Positions 1-5,711 of a stretch of DNA of 6,578 bases are shown here, in pieces. The position numbers and the translations under genes were made by a program. The stretch comes from Balneolaceae bacterium SMO_bin1 (GTDB taxonomy: Bacteria; Bacteroidota; Rhodothermia; Balneolales; Balneolaceae): NCBI GenBank assembly GCA_003123965.1, contig NNSL01000250.1:1-6578 (forward strand). Direction: 5' to 3'. The notes below the pieces were generated by a model, which had not been told where the DNA came from, ran no database searches, and saw only the letters and a list, made by a program, of their open reading frames with translations. How positions within the stretch are numbered: position 1 is the stretch's first letter; the number at the start of each line of letters is the position of its first letter.

Positions 1-350
1 ATATAAATAGAGATATACGCCCCCATACCGATAAGAGCAAAAGCGCTTTTTAAAACCAGTGCTAACCAGGATCCATATCCACCAACGGTGCCCATTACCG
101 GCCCCAAACTGCGATCAATAATATAATAGGTGCCCCCGGCCTTGGGCATGGCCGTGGCAAGCTCGGCCACGCTAAACATGGTGGGCAGTACCAACAGCCC
201 GGAAACTAAATATGCAAGAAATACGGAGGGTCCTGTTTCAGCTGCGGCAATGCCCGGCAACAGGAAAAAGCCTGAACTAAACATTGCGCCTGTTGCAATA
301 GCATAGACATCCCAAAGACCTAGTTGTTTTTCAAGCGCTTCGTGTTTCAT
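1..350 (-). CDS. APC-superfamily amino-acid permease, N-terminal part (runs off left edge)
   Basis: The minus strand reads from an ATG at 350-348 and stays open for 116 codons to the window edge, so only the first membrane segments are present. The product should be an inner-membrane amino-acid/polyamine/organocation transporter. The N-terminus contains the unwound TM1 motif of the family (ATGAMFSSGFFLLPG, about residues 19-33), then a second hydrophobic segment (VFLAYLVSGLLVLPTM), the loop PKAGGTYYIIDRSLGP, and a third segment (GSWLALVLKSAFALIGMG). It is roughly three quarters identical by eye to the start of the permease encoded at 2611 downward, so the two are tandem paralogues. The full protein may carry the same EIIA/TrkA_C tail, but that part lies outside the window. 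No Shine-Dalgarno sequence is visible before the ATG. It lies 126 bases downstream of the broken paralogue on the same strand and could once have been cotranscribed with it. Substrate cannot be told from sequence. Confidence 0.9.
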   Translation of the reverse strand, partial: MKHEALEKQLGLWDVYAIATGAMFSSGFFLLPGIAAAETGPSVFLAYLVSGLLVLPTMFSVAELATAMPKAGGTYYIIDRSLGPVMGTVGGYGSWLALVLKSAFALIGMGAYISIY

Positions 351-476
351 ATTCGGCAAAATGTAAACTCAGTCATTTTAAATTAATGAATTTCAAGAAA
401 TGGGCGGCACTAAAATGCTAATTTTTGCATTGTCAGGCCGTAAAAATTGAAATCTATTGGGTGAATATACCAAACT

Positions 477-1385
477 TTAGGTGTCTTTCAGGGCTTTAAC
501 TTTTTCGATGTTTTCTGCTTTACCAATTACAAGCAGTCGGTCTCCCTTGGCCAGTACGGTGTTGCCGTCTGGGATATTTATTTCCCCTTTTCGTTTGATA
601 ATTGCGATTAGGCTGCCGCCAGGCATATCAATATCCCGAATTTTCTTTCCTATCATTTCGCGCGTTTTATTCTCGGAACTGATGGTGATATTAGTGAACT
701 GTTCATCCCGAATTAAAACTTCCCGTAATTCGGCTTCATCCTTCGCATTTTTCCACTTCTTAAGAAAATCATCCTGATCAATCATTTCAGCGGTATGAGC
801 CAGGAACCGCAGATGTTGGGTGGATTTCGTTTCCGGACTAACTAAAAAGAAGATGGCGTAAAGTTTTTCCGGCTGCTCACCTGTACTACCCGCCAGCGCC
901 TCGTAGTGGTTATCTCGTATAGTCAATCCGTGTTTTACTCGCACAATCACCAGCTTCGGATGAGCATCCATCTTTAGCCGCAGATGATTTAACGCAGCTC
1001 CCTTTCCAATACGCATGGCACTGTAGCTATCTACCGTTTCAAACGATTGCTCCAAATCATTCTCGCTTATATTCAGCTGCGATCCCAACTCCCGAGATGC
1101 CCTTTGAACAATAGTTTTGTAACTGATATCTGGATCTGTGATATCGCAGATGGTGGCTTGGCTGACGACCAACTCGTAGGAATCTCCTTCGCGGAGACCT
1201 TTTTCTTGCAAAATATGACGCATCTCGTTTTCGAGGCCGTGGTCCTTAAATTTGCCCAGCCGTTCATGCACATGATAAATAGCGCCCTGCCGATCTACTT
1301 TGGCATAGGCGTAATAGTAGTACCATACTACAGACAAGATTGATATGACGCCCGTAAACATAATAGACAGGATTTCCCATCTCAA
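477..1385 (-). CDS. Regulatory tail of the broken permease: last TM, EIIA-like domain, TrkA_C domain
   Basis: The frame opens with a TTG at 1385 just after an in-frame TGA (1391-1389) and gives 302 residues. Residues about 6-27 are the last permease helix (ending VVWYYYYAYAKV). Residues about 75-225 resemble a PTS EIIA type-2 (fructose/mannitol) domain. ALNHLRL (131-137) occupies the place of the usual PHAR-type active-site motif, so His134 is the candidate phospho-acceptor, and HLRFLAH (191-197) matches the second conserved histidine region. Residues about 238-300 match TrkA_C/RCK_C, with IRDIDMPGGSLIAIIKRKG and the LAKGDRLLVIGKAE strand pattern, a ligand-sensing module known from K+ channels and transporters. 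The fragment could be translated by itself from the TTG as a membrane-anchored regulator, but the simpler reading is the 3' end of the gene starting at 2611. Confidence 0.75.
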   Translation of the reverse strand: MRWEILSIMFTGVISILSVVWYYYYAYAKVDRQGAIYHVHERLGKFKDHGLENEMRHILQEKGLREGDSYELVVSQATICDITDPDISYKTIVQRASRELGSQLNISENDLEQSFETVDSYSAMRIGKGAALNHLRLKMDAHPKLVIVRVKHGLTIRDNHYEALAGSTGEQPEKLYAIFFLVSPETKSTQHLRFLAHTAEMIDQDDFLKKWKNAKDEAELREVLIRDEQFTNITISSENKTREMIGKKIRDIDMPGGSLIAIIKRKGEINIPDGNTVLAKGDRLLVIGKAENIEKVKALKDT

Positions 1386-1887
1386 ATATCAGCACCCCGG
1401 AGGTGAGCATGCCTATTATCTGCACCCAGGGATATAATCTGGTTTTGTACCCCGGATCATATTCTTCAATTTTACTTTCACGCATTACAATTACTGCCAG
1501 GTTCAGCAGCCCAAATAACAGTAATTTGAATGCACTGGCCAGCTTTGCCACTTCTTTTACATTGAACACTAGCAGTAAAAATACCATCATTCCAGTGGTT
1601 GCAATAATAGAGACAACAGGCGTATTGAATTTGCCGAGCTTTGAGAACGATGGATGTACGAGCTTATCTCTGGCCATGGCAAGCGGGAATCGGGAAGCCG
1701 ACATAATACCTGCATTCCCCGTTGAAGCGAAAGCTGCGATGGCAGCTATTACAACCAAGATCAAGCCGGTGTCTCCGGGCAGCCAAGTCAAAAATACCTG
1801 GCCGGCTGTGGCTACCGGAGTTAAGTCTTCCATAAATGCCGATGGTTCAAGAACAGCAGTCATGAGGTATACACCCGATACGTACAC
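1264..1887 (-). CDS. Permease segment 2 of the broken fusion (later TM helices)
   Basis: This is the middle reading frame of the broken transporter. Its genuine coding part extends upstream of 1887 to about 1914 (FLSIFAAIFVYVSGVYLM in the shifted frame) and ends at about 1378 after GVLIFEMG. It contains the helix LILVVIAAIAAFASTGNAG, the conserved TM8-like stretch GIMSASRFPLAMARD, the helix VVSIIATTGMMVFLLLVF, and the segment AKLASAFKLLLFGLLNLAVIV, followed by YDPGYKTRLYPWVQIIG, all typical of this APC branch. Beyond about 1378 the frame continues for some 38 residues of non-family sequence before stopping. The annotated GTG/ATG start inside this segment is not a natural gene start; the segment is only meaningful as the continuation of the frame that begins at 2611. 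Confidence 0.6.
   Translation of the reverse strand: MYVSGVYLMTAVLEPSAFMEDLTPVATAGQVFLTWLPGDTGLILVVIAAIAAFASTGNAGIMSASRFPLAMARDKLVHPSFSKLGKFNTPVVSIIATTGMMVFLLLVFNVKEVAKLASAFKLLLFGLLNLAVIVMRESKIEEYDPGYKTRLYPWVQIIGMLTSGVLIFEMGNPVYYVYGRHINLVCSMVLLLRLCQSRSAGRYLSCA
1372..1380 (-). other. Frameshift site 2 in the fusion permease
   Basis: On the minus strand GAGATGGGAAATCCTG reads EMGNPV in the incoming frame and RWEILS in the outgoing frame. Relatives that I recall usually have a QMGW-like motif here, so both frames carry part of the expected sequence (EMG, then WEILSIMF). That is explained by a 5-base deletion between two GGG runs, which has the same effect as a +1 shift. A 1-base insertion is also possible and would give EMGILS. 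The sequence alone does not decide. Confidence 0.6.
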
Positions 1888-2611
1888 AAAAATGGCGGCA
1901 AAGATGGACAGGAAACATACCTCGTGGCAAGTTCTGGTCGGGGTTCTTCACTTCCTCTGCTACACTAACTACTTTGGTAAGGCCTGCATACGATACGAAG
2001 ACCATTCCTACCGTGCCTAAAAACCCCTGAAAGCCATCCTTAAAAAATGGCGTAAATTGCTGGCGGTGAACGTCAAGCACATCAAGTGAGAACAGATAAG
2101 AGAAGCCCTGCACCAAATAAAAAGCCATCACCGATAAGAGCGTAATAACGAGAATATTCTGCAACTTGCTGGTTTCTTTGGCCCCGAATATATTCAAAGC
2201 ACCAAAGGCTACGGTTAGCGTAATGGCTACAGGCGTAATTGGCACATCAAAGAATATGGAGATATAGGCCCCCATTCCAATCAATGCAAATGCACTTTTA
2301 AATACCAGTGAAAGCCACGAGCCAAAACCACCAATACTACCCATTAGTGGCCCAAGGGTACGATCAATGATAAAGTAAGTACCACCGGCACGCGGAAATG
2401 CTGTTCCTAGCTCGGCCTTGCTAAGCATGGTGGGAATCACCAACAACCCAGACACAAAGTACGCTAAAAATACCGACGAGCCGGTTTCACCAGCAGCCAG
2501 TCCCGGCAAAAGAAACAGTCCTGAGCTGAACATTGCCCCGGTGGCAATGGCAAACACATCGAAAGCGCCCAGCTGCTTTTCTAACTTTTTAGATTTATTC
2601 AGTTCTGACAA
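1847..2611 (-). CDS. Permease segment 1 of the broken fusion (TM1 to about TM6)
   Basis: This open frame has 254 codons, of which the first 233 are genuine permease. The start is taken as TTG at 2611-2609 because it gives the same short charged N-terminus (KKLEKQLG) as the paralogue, and no in-frame ATG occurs just upstream. Visible features are the TM1 motif ATGAMFSSGLFLLPG (residues 23-37), the loop PRAGGTYFIIDRTLGP (73-88), the helix KSAFALIGMGAYISIF (105-120), a helix near 152-170, and the family motif SYAGLTKVVSVAEEVKNP (207-224), which precedes NLPRGMF. After Phe233 the frame reads a Cys/His-rich tail (PVHLCRHFCVRIGC) unlike any permease and stops 21 residues later. If expressed, it would be a truncated membrane fragment without the second half of the transport core. 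Confidence 0.7.
   Translation of the reverse strand: MSELNKSKKLEKQLGAFDVFAIATGAMFSSGLFLLPGLAAGETGSSVFLAYFVSGLLVIPTMLSKAELGTAFPRAGGTYFIIDRTLGPLMGSIGGFGSWLSLVFKSAFALIGMGAYISIFFDVPITPVAITLTVAFGALNIFGAKETSKLQNILVITLLSVMAFYLVQGFSYLFSLDVLDVHRQQFTPFFKDGFQGFLGTVGMVFVSYAGLTKVVSVAEEVKNPDQNLPRGMFPVHLCRHFCVRIGCIPHDCCS
1913..1915 (-). other. Frameshift site 1 in the fusion permease
   Basis: On the minus strand the sequence is ATGTTTCCTGTCC. Read in the incoming frame it gives GMFPVHLC and leaves the family. If one base of the TTT run is skipped it gives GMFLSIFAAIFVYVSG, an ordinary membrane helix that joins the next segment. One extra T is therefore the simplest explanation. A short homopolymer is compatible with either a true slippage mutation or a sequencing error. 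Confidence 0.75.
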
Positions 2612-3115
2612 AATAGAATATCTGTTGCTTGAATTTAACTACCAAGAATGGAAAGCAGCTAAAACTACCTCAAATTATGAATGCGAATTTGTAAGATTTC
2701 TTCGTGTACCCTTGTGTAAATTTTCTCCATTTTGTCTGCTCTATAATATTGTCCTCCGGATGTAATACTAAGTTCAGTGATCAAATGTAATGAAGCTTAC
2801 TTAAGAATCATTCCGATTTCACAACTTTTAATTATGCAGCATCTAAGTCCCGAATCAGATCTCTTATTTCATAACCTTTTAAACTAATAAATTTTAGCAA
2901 CACTCTGTATCATCGTTTTTTCAATCTCAATTCAATAAGATTGCAACGGTTTTAATATCTATAGATCCGATGACACTGGGCCTCCTATAAGTTTGCCTTT
3001 CTAATATTAGCACTTAATAGTCTAAAACGGTTTTCTTACATTCGTCCCAAGCTGGTTGATATTTTTGATTTCCCCTTAAGCATCAATTTATATCTCAAAA
3101 TAATTACCGCAACAC
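2612..3115. other. Long AT-rich intergenic region between divergent genes
   Basis: About 500 bases lie between the TTG of the broken permease (minus) and the ATG of the aspartokinase (plus), so it should hold two divergent promoters. I find no convincing gene, tRNA, strong hairpin or long repeat. The only promoter-like string for the aspartokinase is TAAGTTTG at 2988-2995, which fits the Bacteroidota -7 consensus TAnnTTTG, but no TTG box lies at the right distance upstream. A 22-codon minus-strand ORF (2730-2665) is too small and poorly placed relative to any ribosome binding site to call. The length is unusual next to the 34- and 129-base spacers elsewhere in the window. Confidence 0.6.
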
Positions 3116-4474
3116 ATGCGCATACTTAAATTCGGCGGAACTTCCATGGGTGATGAAAACACCTGGCGTAGAGTATTGAATATTATTGAGGGCTACGACA
3201 AGCCTGTTGTGGTCGTTTCTGCTACAGCTCGCACCACACGCAAACTCGTATCCGCCGCCGAAATGGCTCAGACAAATCTCAAGGAAGCGCTGACAATTGC
3301 CGAAAGTATTAAAGAGCGGCACCTGTTGTTGATTGAGAAATTTATACACGAAAATAAATTTCAAAACAGCAACGACACTCTACAAAAGTGCAACCAGTGG
3401 ATCGAAAACCGCATTAACCACCTCAAGGAGTTATTGCGGGATATTAACTCGGTGGCTGAACTCCATCCCTGGAGAAGTGATGCTGTAGCAAGCATAGGAG
3501 AACAACTATCAGCTCGATTATTCGCGCTTTGCGGACAGGCATTTGGGTTGCCTATGCAATGGGTTGATGCCAAAGATATTATTGCCACCAATTCCAGTTT
3601 TGGTCAGGCGCTGCCCAACCAATCTGCTATTCAAGCCAATAGCTCTGTAATTTCAGATGCAGTGCACAGTAACACAATACCTGTAATGGGCGGCTTTTAC
3701 GGGCAAAATGACCAGGGACAAATTACAACGCTGGGTTTTGAAGGATCTGACTATTCGGCCAGCTTAATTGGAGCTGCACTTGAGGCCGAAGCGGTTGAAA
3801 TATGGACCGATGTAAGCGGCATTTACACCTGCGATCCCCGTGTGGTAGAATCAGCTCGACCCATTGCAGAATTATCATTTCAGGAGGCCACAGAACTGGC
3901 CTATTTTGGAGCAAAAGTGCTTCACCCGTCAACAATGAATCCCGCCTCGGACAAAAACATACCGGTGTATGTGAAAAATATTTTTGAACCCGACCAACCC
4001 GGTACCAAAATTCACAATCAAACCAAGCAAAATGGTTCGGCAAAGGCGTTAACTTATCTCAAAGATAGTGTCATTCTCACCGTCACCGCCGATCACTCAA
4101 TGGAGGGGCATCACTTTTTAGCAGAAGTTTTTCGTTTGTTGGACGAAGCCAAGCAACCGGTAAATGCCGTTACAACCACCGAAGCATCCATTTCAGTTGC
4201 CCTGCAGCAAAATGATCATCTTCAGGAATTAGAGCGATCACTTAAAAAGGCAGGCGATGTTGAACGTCACTCTGAGCAGGGTTTAATCAGCCTGATTGGC
4301 TGTGCTTTTGACGATATTCAGACCATTCAAAAACGCGTATTCAACGGAATTGCCGATATTCAGCCCAGTCTGATGTCATACAGTAAAAGCAAGCGAAATC
4401 TGAATATTGCCGTCAGCGAAACTTCCCTCATTCCTGCCGTCTGCCGTATCCATGATCTGCTTTTTGACACCTGA
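3116..4474 (+). CDS. lysC: Monofunctional aspartokinase, lysine-sensitive (LysC) type
   Basis: Aspartate kinase (EC 2.7.2.4) phosphorylates L-aspartate with ATP to 4-phospho-aspartate, the first step toward lysine, diaminopimelate, threonine and methionine; it is cytosolic. The 452 residues match the length of E. coli LysC (449). The catalytic amino-acid-kinase domain covers about 1-295: KFGGTS at 5-10, SIGEQLSARL at 127-136, TLGFEGSDYSAS at 205-216, WTDVSGIYTCDPR at 230-242 and FGAKVLHPST at 264-273. Two ACT domains follow (about 315-380 and 388-452). The first contains HHFLAEVFRLL and AVTTTEASISVAL, which correspond to the lysine-binding region of LysC, so lysine feedback inhibition is likely. 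There is no homoserine dehydrogenase fusion. The start is the ATG giving MRILKFGGTS, the usual distance before the motif; no Shine-Dalgarno sequence precedes it. The gene stands alone, divergent from the permeases and convergent with the CNNM gene. The GFEGSD motif differs from GRGGSD of E. coli LysC. Confidence 0.96.
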   Translation: MRILKFGGTSMGDENTWRRVLNIIEGYDKPVVVVSATARTTRKLVSAAEMAQTNLKEALTIAESIKERHLLLIEKFIHENKFQNSNDTLQKCNQWIENRINHLKELLRDINSVAELHPWRSDAVASIGEQLSARLFALCGQAFGLPMQWVDAKDIIATNSSFGQALPNQSAIQANSSVISDAVHSNTIPVMGGFYGQNDQGQITTLGFEGSDYSASLIGAALEAEAVEIWTDVSGIYTCDPRVVESARPIAELSFQEATELAYFGAKVLHPSTMNPASDKNIPVYVKNIFEPDQPGTKIHNQTKQNGSAKALTYLKDSVILTVTADHSMEGHHFLAEVFRLLDEAKQPVNAVTTTEASISVALQQNDHLQELERSLKKAGDVERHSEQGLISLIGCAFDDIQTIQKRVFNGIADIQPSLMSYSKSKRNLNIAVSETSLIPAVCRIHDLLFDT

Positions 4475-4490
4475 GACTTGAGGACAATAT

Positions 4491-4522
4491 TATTGATGGC
4501 CTAAAGGGTTAGTCAATATTTT
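4491..4522 (+). terminator. Possible weak terminator after the aspartokinase
   Basis: TATTGA (4491-4496) and TCAATA (4513-4518) form a 6-bp inverted repeat. The interior can extend with GGCC against GGTT (two G-U pairs, one bulged A), and the hairpin is followed by TTTTC on the plus strand. It lies 16 bases after the aspartokinase stop and overlaps the end of the convergent CNNM gene, whose TAA is at 4511-4509. The stem is AT-rich and the T run short, so this is tentative. Confidence 0.3.
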
Positions 4523-5582
4523 CTTTGAGCTTTTCTTCCTCTTCTACAATACCGAGTTTTTGAGCGCGCTCGCGCCAGTTTTTACGTGCCATTTTCTGCA
4601 TGTCTTCAATGGCATCCACCTCATCCATGATTTCCATTCCCAGAAGCGTTTCCACTACGTCTTCCATGGTAACGATGCCGGAAAATCCGCCGTATTCATC
4701 AACAGCCACGGCAATATGCTCTTGGTTCTCCAGCAGTTTTTCAAAGAGTTTGCGCAGCGAAATGGTTTCAGGAAGGATTAATATATCACGCTTAATGGTA
4801 CTCAACGGCGTATCGGCCTGATCCTGCGAAAGCTGTATGAGCAAATCATTTTTCAGCACATATCCAACAATATTGTCTTCTTTATCGGCATATACCGGAA
4901 TGCGCGAAAAACGCAGCTCTTCGTATTTCTCAAAAACATCAATCACTTTAGCCTCCTCCGGAAACATTACTACTACCACCCGCGGCGTCATAATATCCTT
5001 AATGCGCAGAGAACTAAAGCGCACCAGATTCTTGAAAATATCAGATTCCTCTTTCTCAAAAATTCCTTCTTCAGCTCCTCGCTCAGCCATGGCGGTAAAT
5101 TCTTCGCGGCTAAATGTGGGGCGTTTTCTATCATCCGAAAGCAGGCGGGTGATGCCCATAGAAAGTACAACAAAGGGATACAAAATCCAGATCATGCCGC
5201 GCAGCAAACGTGCCGAACTGGGGGCTAATGTTTTCCAATAGGTAGCGCCCAAAGTCTTTGGAATGATTTCGGAGAGGAAAAGAATCAACAGTGTAAGAAT
5301 GATGGAAGTAATGCTTACGTAGGCATTGCCAAATACGATTTGCGCCTGCGCTCCAACTCCGGCCGCACCAATAGTGTGCGCGATCGTATTGAGACTCAAA
5401 ATAGCAGACAGCGGGCGGTCGATGTCATCCTTCAGCTCGCGAAGCAGCCGCCCGGAGATTGCATCCTGCTTTTCGAGCACAGCAATATATGATTGACTCA
5501 CTGAAAGCAGCACAGCTTCTAAAATGGAGCACATGAAAGATACCCCGATGGCAAGCGACAAGTATACAAGAAGTAAAGTCAT
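4509..5582 (-). CDS. CNNM/CorC-family membrane protein with CBS pair (hemolysin-C-like)
   Basis: This 357-residue inner-membrane protein belongs to the CNNM family (DUF21 transmembrane domain plus cytoplasmic CBS pair), whose characterised members transport Mg2+ or are tied to divalent-cation homeostasis. The membrane domain covers about 1-150: a first helix with CSILEAVLLS (18-27), LNTIAHTIGAAGVGAQ (64-79), a helix near 90-104, SEIIPKTLGA (104-113), and a helix near 129-147. A linker with FSREEFTAMAERGAEEGIF (157-175) leads to the CBS pair at about 195-315, with IMTPR (197-201), FSRIPVYADKEDNIVGYV (225-242) and VDEYGGFSGIVTMEDVVETL (294-313). The protein ends in a short charged tail and lacks the CorC_HlyC (transporter-associated) domain that many bacterial relatives carry. 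The start is the ATG at 5582. The gene is convergent with the aspartokinase (34 bases apart) and divergent from the ABC-F gene. Transport direction and ion are inferred only from the family. Confidence 0.94.
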   Translation of the reverse strand: MTLLLVYLSLAIGVSFMCSILEAVLLSVSQSYIAVLEKQDAISGRLLRELKDDIDRPLSAILSLNTIAHTIGAAGVGAQAQIVFGNAYVSITSIILTLLILFLSEIIPKTLGATYWKTLAPSSARLLRGMIWILYPFVVLSMGITRLLSDDRKRPTFSREEFTAMAERGAEEGIFEKEESDIFKNLVRFSSLRIKDIMTPRVVVVMFPEEAKVIDVFEKYEELRFSRIPVYADKEDNIVGYVLKNDLLIQLSQDQADTPLSTIKRDILILPETISLRKLFEKLLENQEHIAVAVDEYGGFSGIVTMEDVVETLLGMEIMDEVDAIEDMQKMARKNWRERAQKLGIVEEEEKLKENID

Positions 5583-5711
5583 AAGCTCTAAAATACGACT
5601 TTGGAACGGTATACAAAAGATTTTGCATGCGATTCAATGTATTTAGTCATTAGCGTACAAATTCCTAACTTCGAGGGCTGAAATTATATCTAAAAACTTT
5701 GTACCTGGCTT
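5583..5711. promoter_or_regulatory. Divergent promoter region for the CNNM and ABC-F genes
   Basis: This 129-base AT-rich spacer separates the start of the CNNM gene (minus) from the likely TTG start of the ABC-F gene (plus), so promoters for both must lie here or within the flanking genes. I cannot place a confident -33/-7 or -35/-10 pair on either strand; a TATAAT on the minus strand (5688-5683) has no matching -35 box. No attenuator hairpin or leader peptide of the kind seen before some antibiotic-resistance ABC-F genes is evident. Confidence 0.4.

Larger units (their letters stand above)
477..2611 (-). pseudogene. APC permease-EIIA-TrkA_C fusion transporter, broken by two frameshifts
   Basis: Read as one gene this encodes a protein of about 710 residues: an APC-type amino-acid permease, a PTS EIIA type-2-like domain and a C-terminal TrkA_C (RCK_C) domain. 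The coding signal moves through all three minus frames. The first part runs from a TTG at 2611 to about 1915, the second from about 1914 to about 1378, and the third from about 1373 to the TAA at 477-479. Protein similarity to the family is continuous across both junctions, and the gene length (711 codons plus 2 bases) fits two net +1 shifts. Permeases with this kind of cytoplasmic regulatory tail are known; the tail is thought to sense phosphorylation state and/or a ligand and adjust transport. An intact paralogue starts just downstream (350-1), so loss of this copy could be tolerated. It could instead be an intact gene in the living organism if either shift is a sequencing or assembly error; real decay seems slightly more likely to me because neighbouring genes are clean. 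Confidence 0.8.

Noticed and set aside
414..431. Inverted repeat AATGC/GCATT between the two permease genes as a terminator
   Set aside because: Only five base pairs with an 8-base loop and no T run placed after the stem on the coding strand.
1905..1925. Programmed +1 ribosomal frameshifting in the permease
   Set aside because: There is no slow codon or stop codon at the shift point as in known +1 sites, and a second shift 540 bases later would also be required.
1403..2020. Long plus-strand open frame (205 codons) opposite the permease
   Set aside because: It lies antisense to a clearly conserved permease and its translation is low-complexity Ser/Thr/Ile-rich without any recognisable motif; a shadow frame.
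2665..2730. 22-codon minus-strand ORF upstream of the permease, as a possible leader peptide
   Set aside because: It ends about 55 bases before the permease start with no attenuator hairpin, its nearest GGAGG is over 20 bases from the ATG, and its residues (MEKIYTRVHEEILQIRIHNL) show no run of regulatory codons.
2988..2995. TAAGTTTG as the -7 box of the aspartokinase promoter
   Set aside because: It fits TAnnTTTG by eye, but there is no TTG box at the proper spacing upstream and such 8-mers occur by chance in AT-rich DNA; mentioned only in the intergenic entry.
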